This document shows, in pieces, positions 1-11,063 of a stretch of DNA of 64,000 nt. The DNA comes from Cokeromyces recurvatus (Eukaryota > Mucoromycota > Mucoromycetes > Mucorales > Mucoraceae), in assembly GCF_025118155.1 (NCBI RefSeq), contig NW_026251388.1:1054001-1118000 (forward strand), in the 5' to 3' direction. The translations under genes were made by a program, and so were the position numbers. Positions within the stretch are counted from its first letter, which is position 1; every line of letters begins with the position of its first letter. The notes under the pieces are model-generated. The model had not been told where the DNA came from. It made no database searches and saw nothing but the letters and a program-made list of their open reading frames with translations.

Positions 1-1002
1 ATGCTAGTTGGTAGTTACATTTCTGGTTCTTTACCTTTAACAACAAAATTATCTGATAGAAAGATTCGTTTCTTAAATGCACTAGGCGCTGGTTTGCTTA
101 TTGGCACTAGCTTAATAGTTGTGATACCTGAAGGTGTTGAAACTATTTATGGAAGTCAATCAGCCAACATTATTGCTTCTAATGTTGACATTAATAATGT
201 ATCTAAAGTTAATACCGCAATTATTCCAGAACTATCATTCATAAATTTGAAAAATAACTGGACGTCAGCTGATGATGAAGTTCAAATTATAGAGAAACGT
301 GCACCTTCTGAGCAGCAACAAGAAGAGGAAGAAAAGGAAAAAAGTCATATAGCAATTGGATTGTCTTTATTACTAGGATTTGCATTGATGTTTATTATTG
401 ATCAGACAAGTTCTCTTCATATGCCTTCATCTACAGGTGGTAATTCAACTGCAGAATATTCAGAATTAAATACACTAGGTAGCAATTCATTTGATCCCGA
501 TGAAGGAGATGTTTCAAACAGAAATAACAATGTTAGCCATCATACATCAATGACACCTACTGTTGGATTGATAGTTCATGCTGCAGCTGATGGTATTGCG
601 TTAGGTGCAAGTGCAAATCATCCAGAATTATCTTTAGTCGTCTTTCTTGCTATTATGCTTCATAAAGCGCCTGCGTCGTTTGCACTTACATCTGTTCTTT
701 TAGCAAGTGGATTAGCGCATAATACTATTCGTAAACATTTATTAGGATTCGCTTTAGCGGCACCATTAGGTGCTCTTTTGACTCATTTTGCATTATATTT
801 CTTTTCTTCATCAACAAGCAATAATCTTGAATATTGGACCGGCGTACTTTTGGTTTTTTCTGGAGGAACTTTCCTCTATGTTGCAATGCATGCATTGCAA
901 GAAGTATCTCATGATAATCATTCAAAAGACAAAACACAAATGTTTATTATTTTAATAGGCATGGCTATTCCAACTTTACTTAGTTTGTCACATTCTCATT
1001 AA
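1..1002 (+). CDS. ZIP family zinc transporter, ZIP9/SLC39A9-like (5' partial)
   Basis: Membrane zinc importer of the ZIP9 subfamily, usually in Golgi or plasma membrane. Visible: an N-terminal membrane segment followed by LGAGLLIGTSLIVVIPEG, a membrane segment near residues 118-136, then the ZIP core signatures HAAADGIALGAS (about residues 193-204, metal-binding His and Asp) and HKAPASFAL (about 220-228), then further C-terminal membrane segments ending in a His-containing tail. The reading frame opens exactly at base 1; in ZIP9 proteins the MLVGxY motif is internal, following a first short helix, so the true start probably lies upstream of the window. No intron is seen. The stop lies about 40 bp from the end of the convergent cytidylate kinase gene. 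Family confident; exact substrate inferred. Confidence 0.88.
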   Translation: MLVGSYISGSLPLTTKLSDRKIRFLNALGAGLLIGTSLIVVIPEGVETIYGSQSANIIASNVDINNVSKVNTAIIPELSFINLKNNWTSADDEVQIIEKRAPSEQQQEEEEKEKSHIAIGLSLLLGFALMFIIDQTSSLHMPSSTGGNSTAEYSELNTLGSNSFDPDEGDVSNRNNNVSHHTSMTPTVGLIVHAAADGIALGASANHPELSLVVFLAIMLHKAPASFALTSVLLASGLAHNTIRKHLLGFALAAPLGALLTHFALYFFSSSTSNNLEYWTGVLLVFSGGTFLYVAMHALQEVSHDNHSKDKTQMFIILIGMAIPTLLSLSHSH

Positions 1003-1044
1003 TCCGCATGTTTTTTTTTAATGTAGTTATAAAAAAAAAGAAAG

Positions 1045-1928
1045 TTATATACGTTCATAAACCATATTTTCAATTGCGTTTACTTGTTCTTCAATAGTCA
1101 AATAACTTGTATCCATCATGACTGCATCTTTTGCTTGTAAAAGTGGGGCTATTTTTCTTGTTCGATCAGCCAAATCACGTGCTTCCAAATCTTTTTCTAC
1201 TTGATCTAATGTGTCAGTCAAGGCAGCGCCCTGTCTTTTTTTCAGTTCATCAAAGCGACGTTTTGCACGAATATGAACATCAGCAACAATAAATACTTTA
1301 AGTTCAGCATTAGGTAGAATGACAGTACCGATATCACGGCCATCCATAACAACTCCTTTAATAATACCCTTCCCCTCTCTTTCAAAGCCATTAGAGACAG
1401 CGCCAGGCAATTCACCTTTAGCCATTGCACGCTGTTGGTTTGCTAAAACTTCACGCACATCAGGATTGGATGCTATTAAACTAATATTTCTTGTAATATC
1501 AGAAGTACGAATTAATTCACTAACATCCTGGCCATCTAATTCAACTTTCCCTAATGAAGGGAAACGAATCTTACATCTTTTTGCTATTTCGACTATCTTA
1601 TTATGTGCGCTTATATCATTTGGATTAACATTTTCAAGTTGGCATTTTAATGTAACCTGAATTAAGAGATTACATAAATTATGTTATTATTATTAGGTGA
1701 TTGCCTTTTTTTTTTTTTTTTCATTACTGCTCGAAACATGGCACCAGAATCAATATAACTAAAGCCTAATTTCTTTGCTAGCAATTTAGCAGTTGTACCT
1801 TGTTATGAATATAAATATTTAAGAACATATATAAAAAAAATAAGTTATTTATTGATTCCTTTTTTTTTTCTTTTACTTTTCCCGGATGCTGCTGGACCAT
1901 CAATTGCGATTCTGAATAATCTTGACAT
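1045..1928 (-). CDS. Bacterial-type cytidylate kinase (CMP/dCMP kinase), 3 exons
   Basis: Phosphorylates CMP/dCMP with ATP in pyrimidine nucleotide metabolism. Model: exons 1877-1928, 1728-1798 and 1045-1656 (minus strand), giving 244 residues. The P-loop GPAASGKST is split by intron 1. Further Cmk motifs are LGFSYIDSGAMFRAVT, DVSELIRT, DGRDIGTVILPNAELK and the C-terminal arginine-rich R...R.APL..A.DA segment. The length and the insert between the P-loop and the DGRDIGT motif match bacterial Cmk (PF02224), not the roughly 200-residue eukaryotic UMP/CMP kinase. Two GT-AG introns restore a perfect frame, so this is a resident nuclear gene and not contamination. No transit peptide is evident. 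The start ATG sits directly before the P-loop, as in bacteria. Likely an old bacterial acquisition (inference). Confidence 0.9.
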
Positions 1929-2232
1929 TGGCAAGTTTTTTATATTAGAAGTTAAAATTGAAAGAGATGAACACTTCTTAAATGTTTAAACATCCGACTT
2001 TTTTTTTTAAAGAAAAATATGCCATGCAAAAACGTAAATTTTTTATTGAATTTTTTTTTTAAAAAAAAATATAAATTTATAAAAATCATATATTATAAAA
2101 GAATTCTATTAACATAAAATAAATAATGTTAGTGATGTGAGATTACATAATCATGGATTTCTTTTTTCTTTTTACCTTTTTTAATGTTATTATTGAATGC
2201 AATGGCTCCATATTGTTTTATACGAAATAGGG

Positions 2233-2445
2233 CTAATTATTTTTATTGGCCGATTGGTTACCGCTTCGCTGTTGATTACCACTTTGCTGTTGTTGACCAG
2301 CTTTTGCTTCATTGAGATTTCTGTCGGCAGCACTCTGAGCACGAGCAGGGAAGGAGTCCTTGTGAGAATCATGACCAGCCTTAGCTTGAGTTGATTGAAT
2401 TCTGGAAGAAGCGTCTTTTGTCATTTTTCCGGTTCCTTTACTCAT
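2233..2445 (-). CDS. Small SMP/LEA-type stress protein
   Basis: A 70-residue hydrophilic protein without cysteine or tryptophan. The core MTKDASSRIQSTQAKAGHDS followed by SFPARAQSAADRN matches the seed-maturation-protein (SMP, PF04927) pattern of LEA-type desiccation proteins: D-A-S-RIQS ... F-ARAQSAADRN. The tail is Gln/Asn/Ser rich and disordered. Proteins of this type are thought to protect cytoplasm in dormant spores or during drying (family knowledge). Intronless, with a TATA-like tract (gtatataaaacg on the sense strand) about 60 bp upstream. A paralogue lies at 4086-4298 and a decayed one at 2792-3170. Function inferred from the family only. Confidence 0.75.
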   Translation of the reverse strand: MSKGTGKMTKDASSRIQSTQAKAGHDSHKDSFPARAQSAADRNLNEAKAGQQQQSGNQQRSGNQSANKNN

Positions 2446-2791
2446 TTTTAATTATTATACAAGATATGTATAGAGAATAAAAAGAAGAAGAAGGGGATTC
2501 GTTTCTTTCGTTTTATATACTTTTTTTTTCTTCAATCATAATATGTATCAATAAACAAAAGGTTTCTCACGACATTGCTTGTAAATAGCACAGTAGAAGT
2601 TGTAAAATGCAGGAAATAAATATCCTTTAAGCAGGAAACATGCAGCTTTTTATTTTTCTGTATAAATTTCTCAGGTATGTTTATTACAAATATAAACTGG
2701 TTAAGATATATTTCTTTATAATAATAAAACATGAGTATTATGATATATATATATATTTTTTTCGTTAAAGAAAAGAAAAATAACATGTATA
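2446..2791. other. Intergenic, promoter side of the SMP gene
   Basis: AT-rich spacer between the intact SMP gene and the SMP-like pseudogene. It contains a TATA-like tract near 2513 and an AT dinucleotide stretch near 2742-2755. No supported gene. Confidence 0.5.
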
Positions 2792-3170
2792 TTACATCTT
2801 TTTTAAACCAGTATAGACTTCTTCACTACTTGAATCAGGACCATGATTACCTCTAGTTGAGAGGCACTTTGTGTAGCTTTATCAGTTGCGCTTTGTGCCT
2901 CAGCAGCATCTGAATTGTTGCCTCTCTTTGTCTGTGTATGTGGACTATGCATATTTAGCATCAGCTTGTGTAATAGGGTTTATAACTTCAGCATTAGTTG
3001 AATCGAACATCTTGAGCATATTGAGAGTCTTGGCCAGGAATGAAAGATCATTCAGCGTCACGAGAAGATTGCTAGTTGCCATCAGGATTTCCATGACTAG
3101 CTCTAGGATCATTTGCATGAATCTTGGAAGCGTTGGCTTGGGTAGCACTAGAAGCGGGTGTCAAAGTCAT
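2792..3170 (-). pseudogene. Decayed SMP/LEA-like small protein gene
   Basis: From an ATG at 3170 the minus strand reads MTLTPASSATQANASKI, then HANDPRASHGNPDGN, a TAG, QSSRDAE, a TGA, and then SFIPGQDSQYAQDV before further stops. After frame shifts the tail reads NNSDAAEAQSATDKATQSAS (compare the ARAQSAADRN box of the neighbour) and GNHGPDSSSEEVYTGLKKM followed by TAA at 2792. Composition (Ala, Ser, Gln, Asn, no aromatics) and the AQSA-D box fit a third SMP-like copy between two intact ones. At least two in-frame stops plus frameshifts make a functional product unlikely, unless an unrecognised intron removes them. Confidence 0.55.
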
Positions 3171-4085
3171 GTTTATAATTAATAAAAATAATAAAATCTT
3201 GATAGAAACATACAGTTTTATATATTTAACTATCATTATGTATCGTTATCATTATAATAAAGAATAGAGACAAGTTTCTTTTTACATCATACTTATGTCA
3301 AATTTGGCTCTTTTTTTATGTTTCTCATTGGTGTTTATAATGCAAAAACTAAGTTAACAAGTATCAAGTTTAAGCTTTCAGCGCTCTTTAATAAAAGGTT
3401 TATGATAGATGATAGTAGTACAACATAAAAGAATATTTAAACAGGTATTAAATAGATGGGTAAATTTTCTTCATTGCAGTCGAATAGTAATTGTTTTGAA
3501 GCATATCAATACGCACACATAATTTGTACACAGAGGATTGTTTACATGTATATTTATTTATATAATACTGCTAAATTATACAGTTCATTATATAACTTTC
3601 TAGCTAATTTAGACAATCTATTTTTCTAGAATATGTCTCCTGCTCTCTCTTATTTATTTATTTATTTAGCTTAGTGTGAGAAATAAAATGTTCGCTTAAT
3701 ACAAAGAAAGGTACTCGTTATAAAGAATCTTGATACAGTAGTTATAGAGTATTATGTTATGATGATAGCATGAAGTATTTACATCTTTTTTTTTTTTTTT
3801 TTTACGCGTTAAATTATAAATTGACATGTCAGAATTATACGTAAACTCAACACTATAAATGTATATGCAGATCAATTTATATATATCTGTAACCTATTCT
3901 ATATATATTTGATAACACTTGAACACAACACTCTTTTTATGCATACACATAGTAACTATTATTTATTTGTTTGTTTGTTTAGTGATATTGGTAATGTAAA
4001 AAATTATAATACATATTCAACGGATTTTAAGGAGAATAATTGACAATTTACATAAAATGATTGTTATCTTGGCCGAATAAAATAT
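3171..4085. other. Intergenic AT-rich spacer
   Basis: 915 bp without a supported gene. It holds a T20 tract near 3788-3803, TTTA runs near 3650 and 3960, and the promoter of the decayed SMP copy. Nothing else recognised on either strand. Confidence 0.5.
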
Positions 4086-4298
4086 CTAATCCATAGGATA
4101 ATCAGGTTTGGTTGATGGTTCATCATAGTTGGATTTTGTACAGAAACCTTTTTCAGTGGCCTTTTTACCCTTTTCAAAGTTTTTATCTCCTTCACTCTGT
4201 GCAACTGCGGCAGTGGTTCCTTTCCCGGTATCTTGACCTTCTTTGGCCAACATGGATTGAACTTTAGCGGCGTCTTTTTGTGTAATACTTGAGGACAT
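4086..4298 (-). CDS. Small SMP/LEA-type stress protein, divergent paralogue
   Basis: 70 residues, hydrophilic. The N-terminal half keeps the SMP pattern: ITQKDAAKVQSMLAKEGQDT, then AAVAQSEGDKNFEKG, where the usual AAD-RN becomes EGDKN. The C-terminal tail (TKSNYDEPSTKPDYPMD) differs from the Gln/Asn tail of the copy at 2233-2445. Intronless, with a TATA-like atatata tract about 40 bp upstream of the ATG. A desiccation or dormancy role is inferred from the family; it could have diverged in function. Confidence 0.68.
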   Translation of the reverse strand: MSSSITQKDAAKVQSMLAKEGQDTGKGTTAAVAQSEGDKNFEKGKKATEKGFCTKSNYDEPSTKPDYPMD

Positions 4299-5677
4299 TG
4301 TTGTGTGTTATAGAAGAAGAAATGTTTTATGAAGTTGACATCTTATATATACACGTATTATAAAGCCATAATGGTAAAGTTTATCATATTTACGTCATAT
4401 TATAGAGCTGCATTATTGTGGTACCAAAAAAAAAAAAGACGACGAACTGACGTTGTGAATACATAATTTAAATAAGCAGAAACACTAAATCTAATAACCC
4501 AAGCTATTATTATTTTAATTTTGCAATTTTTTTTATAATGCCTAATAAATTATTTTTTTTTTTTTTTTTTTTTTTTTTGGGAGCATTTCCTCTTCATCTC
4601 CCCTCCCTCTCCCACAAAAAAAAAAATGCAATTCTCTCAGTGTCAGAGAAGCTCTACGAATTTGCTGCCTATCTTTGACAATAAGTTTTTCTTTTTGTTT
4701 ATTCTTTTCTTTTTTTCATATTATCTTCTACACTTTAGATTTCATCTCTTTCTTCTCTTTAATACTATTTCTTTCAAATTGATCAAAATCTGAAAGCTTT
4801 GTTAACCTGAACTTGCTGTCATGATGAACATAGTTTTTCATTACTACGATGTCTTCTGAATCAATTATCATAGTTTGTTCATTTGACATACATGTAAAAA
4901 TTAGACAAAAAAGAAAAAAAAAAAGATCTGCTTGACTCAAAAAAGAACACAATTGTGCATATAAAATAGAAAGAGAGCTTACAGCTTAAGTATTTAAAAA
5001 TGTACAAATCGCCATGAAGTATCGCACAAATCCAAAAAAGGAGTATTTTACAAGAATGGTGAATAATGCCTGTAAATTATTGGGCATCATTTTTTTTATT
5101 ATAAGTTGCACTGCTTTATAGGTTCATCAAGCTAATTATTAGTTAATAGAATTAAATTCATTGGTTTTATATTCTTTAGAAATATACGGACTTGTTAAAA
5201 AAAATATTATTAATATTATTATTTCCCTTCTTGAGTACAGCAAGATACTTTTAAGGATCTCATGGTTTAAATAACAGCCGAAAGATCTATAGTCTTTGTT
5301 ATTACTATTATTAAAAGGGCTTGATGCTTATATAATAGAACCCAAAAAGTGTATGAATTAAAATTCCGTAAATAAATCAAGTTTTACAATCTTTTTGTTT
5401 TCATGCTCATCTTCCATTATTATTGTTCGCTTCTTTTTTATTTAATAAATTATATATTCATATAAATTAGTACTATACACAATTAGTACATAGATCTCCA
5501 TTATTAAAATATACATTTCATTTATAAAATAGAGAATAAAAAATATGCATAGATTAAAAGATAAAGAAGAGAACGGAGTTAAAATTTCGAGATAAAAAAA
5601 AAAAAACTTAAACTTAGTTTTTTTTTTTTTTTTCATTCTCTTTTCTTTTTTATTCTTCATATTATTAATTAAACAAT
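4299..5677. other. Intergenic, 1.4 kb, one doubtful small ORF
   Basis: AT-rich spacer upstream of the MIF-like gene. A 74-codon minus-strand ORF at 4728-4952 contains a compact in-frame segment (MSNEQTMIIDSEDIVVMKNY...) with no family resemblance that I recognise; I do not count it as a gene. A long T tract (about 4553-4578) and a pyrimidine-rich leader directly before the MIF ATG (5617-5645) are the notable tracts. Confidence 0.4.
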
Positions 5678-6031
5678 ATGCCTATTCTTGAAATTTCATC
5701 TGCCCAAGCTCCTAAGGATATCAGAGCTTTCACCAAGCGTATGAATGCTCTTTTCTCTGAATTGATTGGTAAGCCTGAGAGCTACTGTATGGTTACTTTC
5801 ACCAAGGTTGATTCTCTTTTCTTCTCTGGTTCCGATGAGCCTGGTTTCCTTGTTAAGGTTGGCTCTATTGGCCATATCGATAATGACCGTAACTCCAAGT
5901 TGACTGCTGCTGTCACTCAAGAACTCGAAAAGGAATTGGGTGTCAAGGACAACCGTGGTTACTTTATCTTCACTGATGTTCCCGCTGAGAACATTGGTTT
6001 CAGAAAGACTACTTTTGCTAACCTCTTGTAA
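5678..6031 (+). CDS. MIF-family tautomerase (macrophage migration inhibitory factor-like)
   Basis: 117 residues, the usual MIF length (about 115). Met1-Pro2 start gives the catalytic N-terminal proline of the tautomerase superfamily. Family landmarks in order: TKRMNALFSELIGKPESY, the SGSDEPGFLVKVGSIG segment, NSKLTAAVTQELEKELGV, and the C-terminal NIGFRKTTFA matching the NVGWNxSTFA end of animal MIF. The CxxC motif of human MIF is absent (GFLV in that region). Intronless, with more C-ending codons and AAG/CTC/GGT codons than its neighbours, which suggests high expression. Expected to form a trimer with phenylpyruvate/dopachrome-type tautomerase activity; the physiological role in fungi is unknown. 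Confidence 0.92.
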   Translation: MPILEISSAQAPKDIRAFTKRMNALFSELIGKPESYCMVTFTKVDSLFFSGSDEPGFLVKVGSIGHIDNDRNSKLTAAVTQELEKELGVKDNRGYFIFTDVPAENIGFRKTTFANLL

Positions 6032-6385
6032 AACCCATTACCACCAAAACAGTTTAGAATACGTTAATTCTATATCTTATTTTTTTTTTTTTTTTTTGCA
6101 TAGCCTAAATATGTAAATGTATGAACATATACATATTTTTTGTTTCTTCTTATCATTGAATAAAGCATTTCATCTCATAACATACTTTATAAAAAAAAAA
6201 CGCGTAACGTAATAATTTAAATGTAGCCCAAATGATAAACCTTTTTATTTTGTTACAAATACATTTTTATTTTAAATAGTAATTATGAATATATAAAAAT
6301 ATGACTACATGTATGTTTATATATACACATATAGTTTATTTTAAGAGAGTAATGCCTTTTTTTTTAAAAAAAAAAAAATAGTAAC
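6032..6385. terminator. Convergent 3' intergenic region of MIF-like and TPP2 genes
   Basis: 354 bp between two convergent genes. A canonical AATAAA lies at 6159-6164, downstream of the MIF stop. A T-run directly followed by an A-run (about 6357-6379) precedes the TPP2 stop and could serve termination or polyadenylation on both strands. Confidence 0.5.
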
Positions 6386-9300
6386 TTAGAACAAAGCATA
6401 ACCATAAGGTGGTTGTCTAATAAGATCCCATTTATCATCATAGTTTGCCCAAAGAGGCCAGTTTAATTCCTTTAACAACTTGTTACGAGTATTCCATGCT
6501 TTCTTTATATCATTTACTTTGTCAGATGTAAAAGATACTTCTGTGAGGTATTCCTGTACAGATTTAAGAGCAGTTCCAATGTGTCCCTTTTGACGATCAC
6601 ATGCCACCTTGACAAGCAAAGAAGCAAGATTAGTAGAACTATCTTCAGCATCCCATTGTTGTAGAGAACGAATAGTAGTATTTAATGCTTCGATGTCACT
6701 GTTTTCCTCTTTACTCAAAATGATAGTATATGCCATAGCTTTGTTCTTGAGGGCATTAATAATTTGTTTCTTCTTATCAGTGTTTTCTTTACGTTTTTCT
6801 TTCTCATCATCAGATTCATCCTCTGGTTTTTTACGACCAAAGAATTCTAACAATTCACATTCATTAAGCTTGTTAAGGATTGTATCTGCCAACTGGATAA
6901 TTTCATTCGCATTATCGAGTGAAATTTCATCTGGATTCAACAAGCTATTCACCTCTCCCTTAGCCCAGAGGGTGCTTATCTTGAATTCTAAAAATGAAAT
7001 GTCATCAGCATATTCAGTTTCCAACTTGCTCAAGAGTTCCTTATAGATATCTGAATCAGCAGAGAGCTTCTTGAGATATGAGATTTGTAAGTCACGAGTA
7101 GCAACCTTTAACTTTTGCTCTAATTCTTCATCGGTCAATTTTTTCTCATCTTTTCCATTATTAGAAGATTCGACAACAAGAGGAGGAACATTGTAAAGAA
7201 CTTGATATTCTCCTCCTTCGACTTTACCGAGGAAACTTAAAGTACCTACTAATGCATCTCCTGCTTTGGCCTCCTTAGGAATAGCATCTTTACCTGTGGG
7301 AGCAGCAATATAGAATACCTTAGCATCCTTACGTTCCAATGCGATTTTAGTGTAATTTGAACTCTTCTTTGTGTATACATCCCCGAGGGTTTGGAAGGTA
7401 TTGAAAGAAGTACTCTTCAAATCCATATCCAGTTCCAAAATAGTATCCTTTAATTTCTCTAAAACATCTTCATCTTCAACAGACAATTGAAGCATGATTG
7501 TATAATCACCCTTTTGTCCAAGCTTAATGTTATGGTCAAACACATCAAGGTAGCCAACAACTTTCTTATTAACATCATAAATAATACCAAAGACACCGGC
7601 CAAGAAATGCTCATAGAGTTGGTTCATAACAGTAGGGAAACGAGGCGTGATGGTTGTAGAAACTTCAAGCTTAAAGTTATAAGTTAGAACAAGCTGATAT
7701 AATAAGCGTGTGCTAGGTAATAGGTCACGGTCAGGATGCATAGGCGTAATGGATGCATCTGAAGGGCGAATATATTTACGTAATTTGTCAAAAGTAACAC
7801 TGACATTCAATGCATCTTCTCGACGGAATGGACTGGTTATATCTAAACGAGTCACTTGAGGTTCTAAATGAAGAACGCCATGTCCATTAGCAAGGTTACC
7901 AGCAACTTGTACACCATGAAAGTTAAGACTAAGGTCAATCGCATGGTTACCAAGACCAGACCAAAATTGGGCAAGACATACCTCAAGATTTAATCCACCA
8001 CGTACAGAGACATGTTTTTTAATTATCTGTTTCTCAGATTCAGGATCACCATAGGAGTCATTACCCAATAAGAAACTATAGGCATGCTTCTTCTTTTGAT
8101 TTTGTTTAGGTACAAGTTGCAAGAGGTGAAGCATAAAACGAGCAGGAGCAGTTTCGGTGTTAGCATGTGCCTTGATAGTGACTTCACAACTAGTTGCGCC
8201 ATCAGGTACCTGAACGAATCGTCTAATAATATCACCTGGTCCGTATTCAACATTCTTATATTGAATAAAGCCCTGTGAAGGAACTGTAGGCTTAACAACA
8301 GAGATAGGGACATGGAACAAGGGGCCTCGTTCAGGAGCAGAGGTATCATAACCAAGCACTTCGCCATAATGAAGCTTACTTTCTGGAAGAGAAGTAGGAT
8401 CTACTTTGATTTGGAAAGCGTTGCCACTTGAATGAAGGTACAAATAATCTGGTGCACTAATCCAAGACTCAGTAGTAACCAATGCAACACGAACATCATA
8501 ATTAAATTTAGCTTCATTATACTTGGGGTTCTCAGGATCTTGCTCGCCCATAAATACAGGTTGAACTTTAGTTGTAATGTATTGAACTTTGCTTACATCA
8601 TCAAGCTCACGAAGGTAAATACCACGTTGATTACCTCGCTTTTGAACAGTAACCTTAAAGAACAAATCCAGGTTATCGTCATCCTTATAGCTCTCAAGGT
8701 ATTCCCAAGCTTTTTCCACTTGAATAAATCCGACATTAAGAGGATCATCAACTGATTTACTTGTTTGAACAATAGCATTCTTCAATCTAAAAGGTGTATA
8801 GTTTTGCTTCTCAGCCTTAAGAGCTGAAACAAGTAATGCAACACAACCGCAAGCATTAGGACTGGACATACTTGTACCATTCTTCAAGTCGAGTTTGTTT
8901 AAAACATATACAGGGACACTAGTAATTGCACTACCAGGAGCATACACATCGATACCATGATAGCCATCAGTAGTAGGACCACGAGATGACCAAGTATAAG
9001 GGCGTTCAGCTACTGATTCAAGGAGAGCATATTCAGCTTGCATTTGTGCATGCTTCACATAGGCGCCTACAGTTATAAAACGTTCATCCATACCTGCTGG
9101 AGCACCAATAGAACTAAAACAGGGACCATCATTGCCAGCACTTGTCACAAAAATGCAGCCAGATTTACCAACAGCCTCTTCAGCCAATAATTTGATAAAA
9201 TGACCACTATTAGGTAAACTACTCGATTCACCATAAGACATATTGGCAAGATCTACCTTATGCATAGCAAGATGAGCTGCAGCACGTGTTAAGCCAGGAC

Positions 9301-10670
9301 CAGTCTCCATAGAGCCAAGTCGTGAATCACCAATGCGAAGAGAAATGAGTTGGGCACCAGGCGCAACCTATAAAAACTCAGTATATCAGTTTACTATTTT
9401 AGGTGCTTATTTCCTTTTTTTTACATACACCATTTAATTCCGGTTCTTCGGGGAAATTGCCAGCCGTGATACCAGCGACATGTGTACCGTGACTGCCTGA
9501 TAAAGTAACAATGCTATACGCCAATACAATGTTAGAAAAAAAAAGCTAAAAGCATGCATATTAAGTTTTTACCTAAGGATATTGCCATTGTCATAAATAT
9601 TAACAGAAAAATTAAGTAAATCAGCTTTTCCAAATGTATGATACTTCAACTCTTTACGATAATCCGTTAAGCATGGTTGGTCTATAAAAAAATAATCAAT
9701 AAATGCCTCTTATTTCCTAATTAAGAAATAATTTCCTTTTATTACCTCTTAAATCTCCAGATTCGTTTACATCAATGACAGCTCTCCAATCTTGACCATC
9801 AAAAAGACAACACAATCAAGAAGAATACCAGGATCTTCATAGTTTGTATTCATATCCTTTAACATTTCAATACGAGCCTTTAAGTCAGCTTTTTCTGCCT
9901 CATTAGGCTGACTATTATCTTTTAAAAACTCTGCAAGTTTAGCTTGTGCCTCACAAAGGAGTTGAGATTGCTTCTTAATAAAATTTTCGCGACGCTCCTT
10001 AAAGAGATATAGTATTTTTAATTAGTAATTGAAAAAAATACAGATATTTATATATATAAACTTACAGCTTTAATTCTGTTTTTTAAATCAGAAGGGAATA
10101 ATTCATAAGCGCGTTTAAGACCTACACGATATTCATCACTAGGATTTTCCCAATCACCTAATATCAATTTGCGTCCACTTAAACCTTCAATAATTTTATT
10201 GCCGTTTTCAATAGTAGGCTTTACAATCTTGGTAGTTTCAACATCACCTTTCAAATTAAATTAATTTAGTTCTCTCTCTCTCTTTTTTTTAGTTTTCTTT
10301 GGAGCAAAATATTCGCTTTATTCTTACCTCCACCAGTACAGTCGACAATATCAATAATTTTAGGTTTCCCATCAGTAGTTATCTATTAATAAAGTTAATT
10401 ATTTTTAATATTAATGGCTCTTGGCCTTTGTACCTGCATGCCTGCTGCTCCAGGATCAACGCCTACAATAAAAAATGAATTATTAACCAACTCACAATTG
10501 TCTTTTATCTTTAATTTCAATAACTTACCTGTATCGAGAATAGCAATTACTGTTCCTCTACCATCGTAATTTGGAAACTTTTTTATAAAATTAGCTGCTT
10601 GAGTATCCTGTTTTGGCATAAGGCCATGAACAGGGTATTCATTAATAGGCTTTGAAGAAGCAAATCTCAT
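6386..10670 (-). CDS. TPP2: Tripeptidyl peptidase II (S8 subtilisin family), 8 exons, one frame-breaking base
   Basis: Giant cytosolic serine exopeptidase that removes tripeptides from proteasome products. Exons (minus): 10529-10670, 10434-10462, 10328-10382, 10066-10247, 9746-9997, 9573-9681, 9429-9513, 6386-9367. Catalytic triad by my count: Asp46 (AILDTG), His265 (GSHGTHVAG), Ser451 ([12 protein letters not shown]), with oxyanion Asn364 (SAGNDGP); all lie within two residues of the human enzyme. The Asp-His gap carries the TPP2-specific roughly 200-residue insert. About 1278 residues against 1249 in human. Odd: in exon 5, an A5 run at 9801-9805 (+ strand) should hold six bases to keep DCVVFFDGQDW in frame; adding one base makes the whole model divisible by three. 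The start MRF... is the only ATG in the first exon that keeps the conserved FPVxGLxPK-like segment. Confidence 0.93.
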
Positions 10671-11021
10671 TTACAAAAGATGATGCGAGAGAGAGAGATA
10701 TAAAAAAAAAAGGAGAAAAAAAATCCTATTTTTATACAAATGTATTTTACTTTATATTAATATTCAGCGCATAACATATTGACACAATGTATTTTTAGAT
10801 GAATGACGCTGATTTATTGACCAATAAAATTTGACTTTTTCCCAGCTTGATTATGTAATTTATAGAAAATGAACCACCAGTTAGGGTGACATTGAATACT
10901 ACGAAAGTATAACCTACTTTTACAAACTCAATATATTAGATCACAACTTGTAGAATGTTTCATTATATCTTTTGTATTATAATGTTATGACATGTATAAT
11001 TTATTATCACATTGTTGAAAG

Positions 11022-11063
<42 letters not shown>

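Noticed and set aside
4728..4952. Minus-strand ORF of 74 codons with a plausible internal start MSNEQTM.
   Set aside because: No homology recognised, phenylalanine-rich leader from a T tract, no clear promoter or splice partner. Could be a small gene, but the sequence alone does not support it.
8023..8367. Minus-strand ORF of 114 codons inside the TPP2 region.
   Set aside because: Shadow frame of the conserved TPP2 coding sequence; its peptide has no family features.
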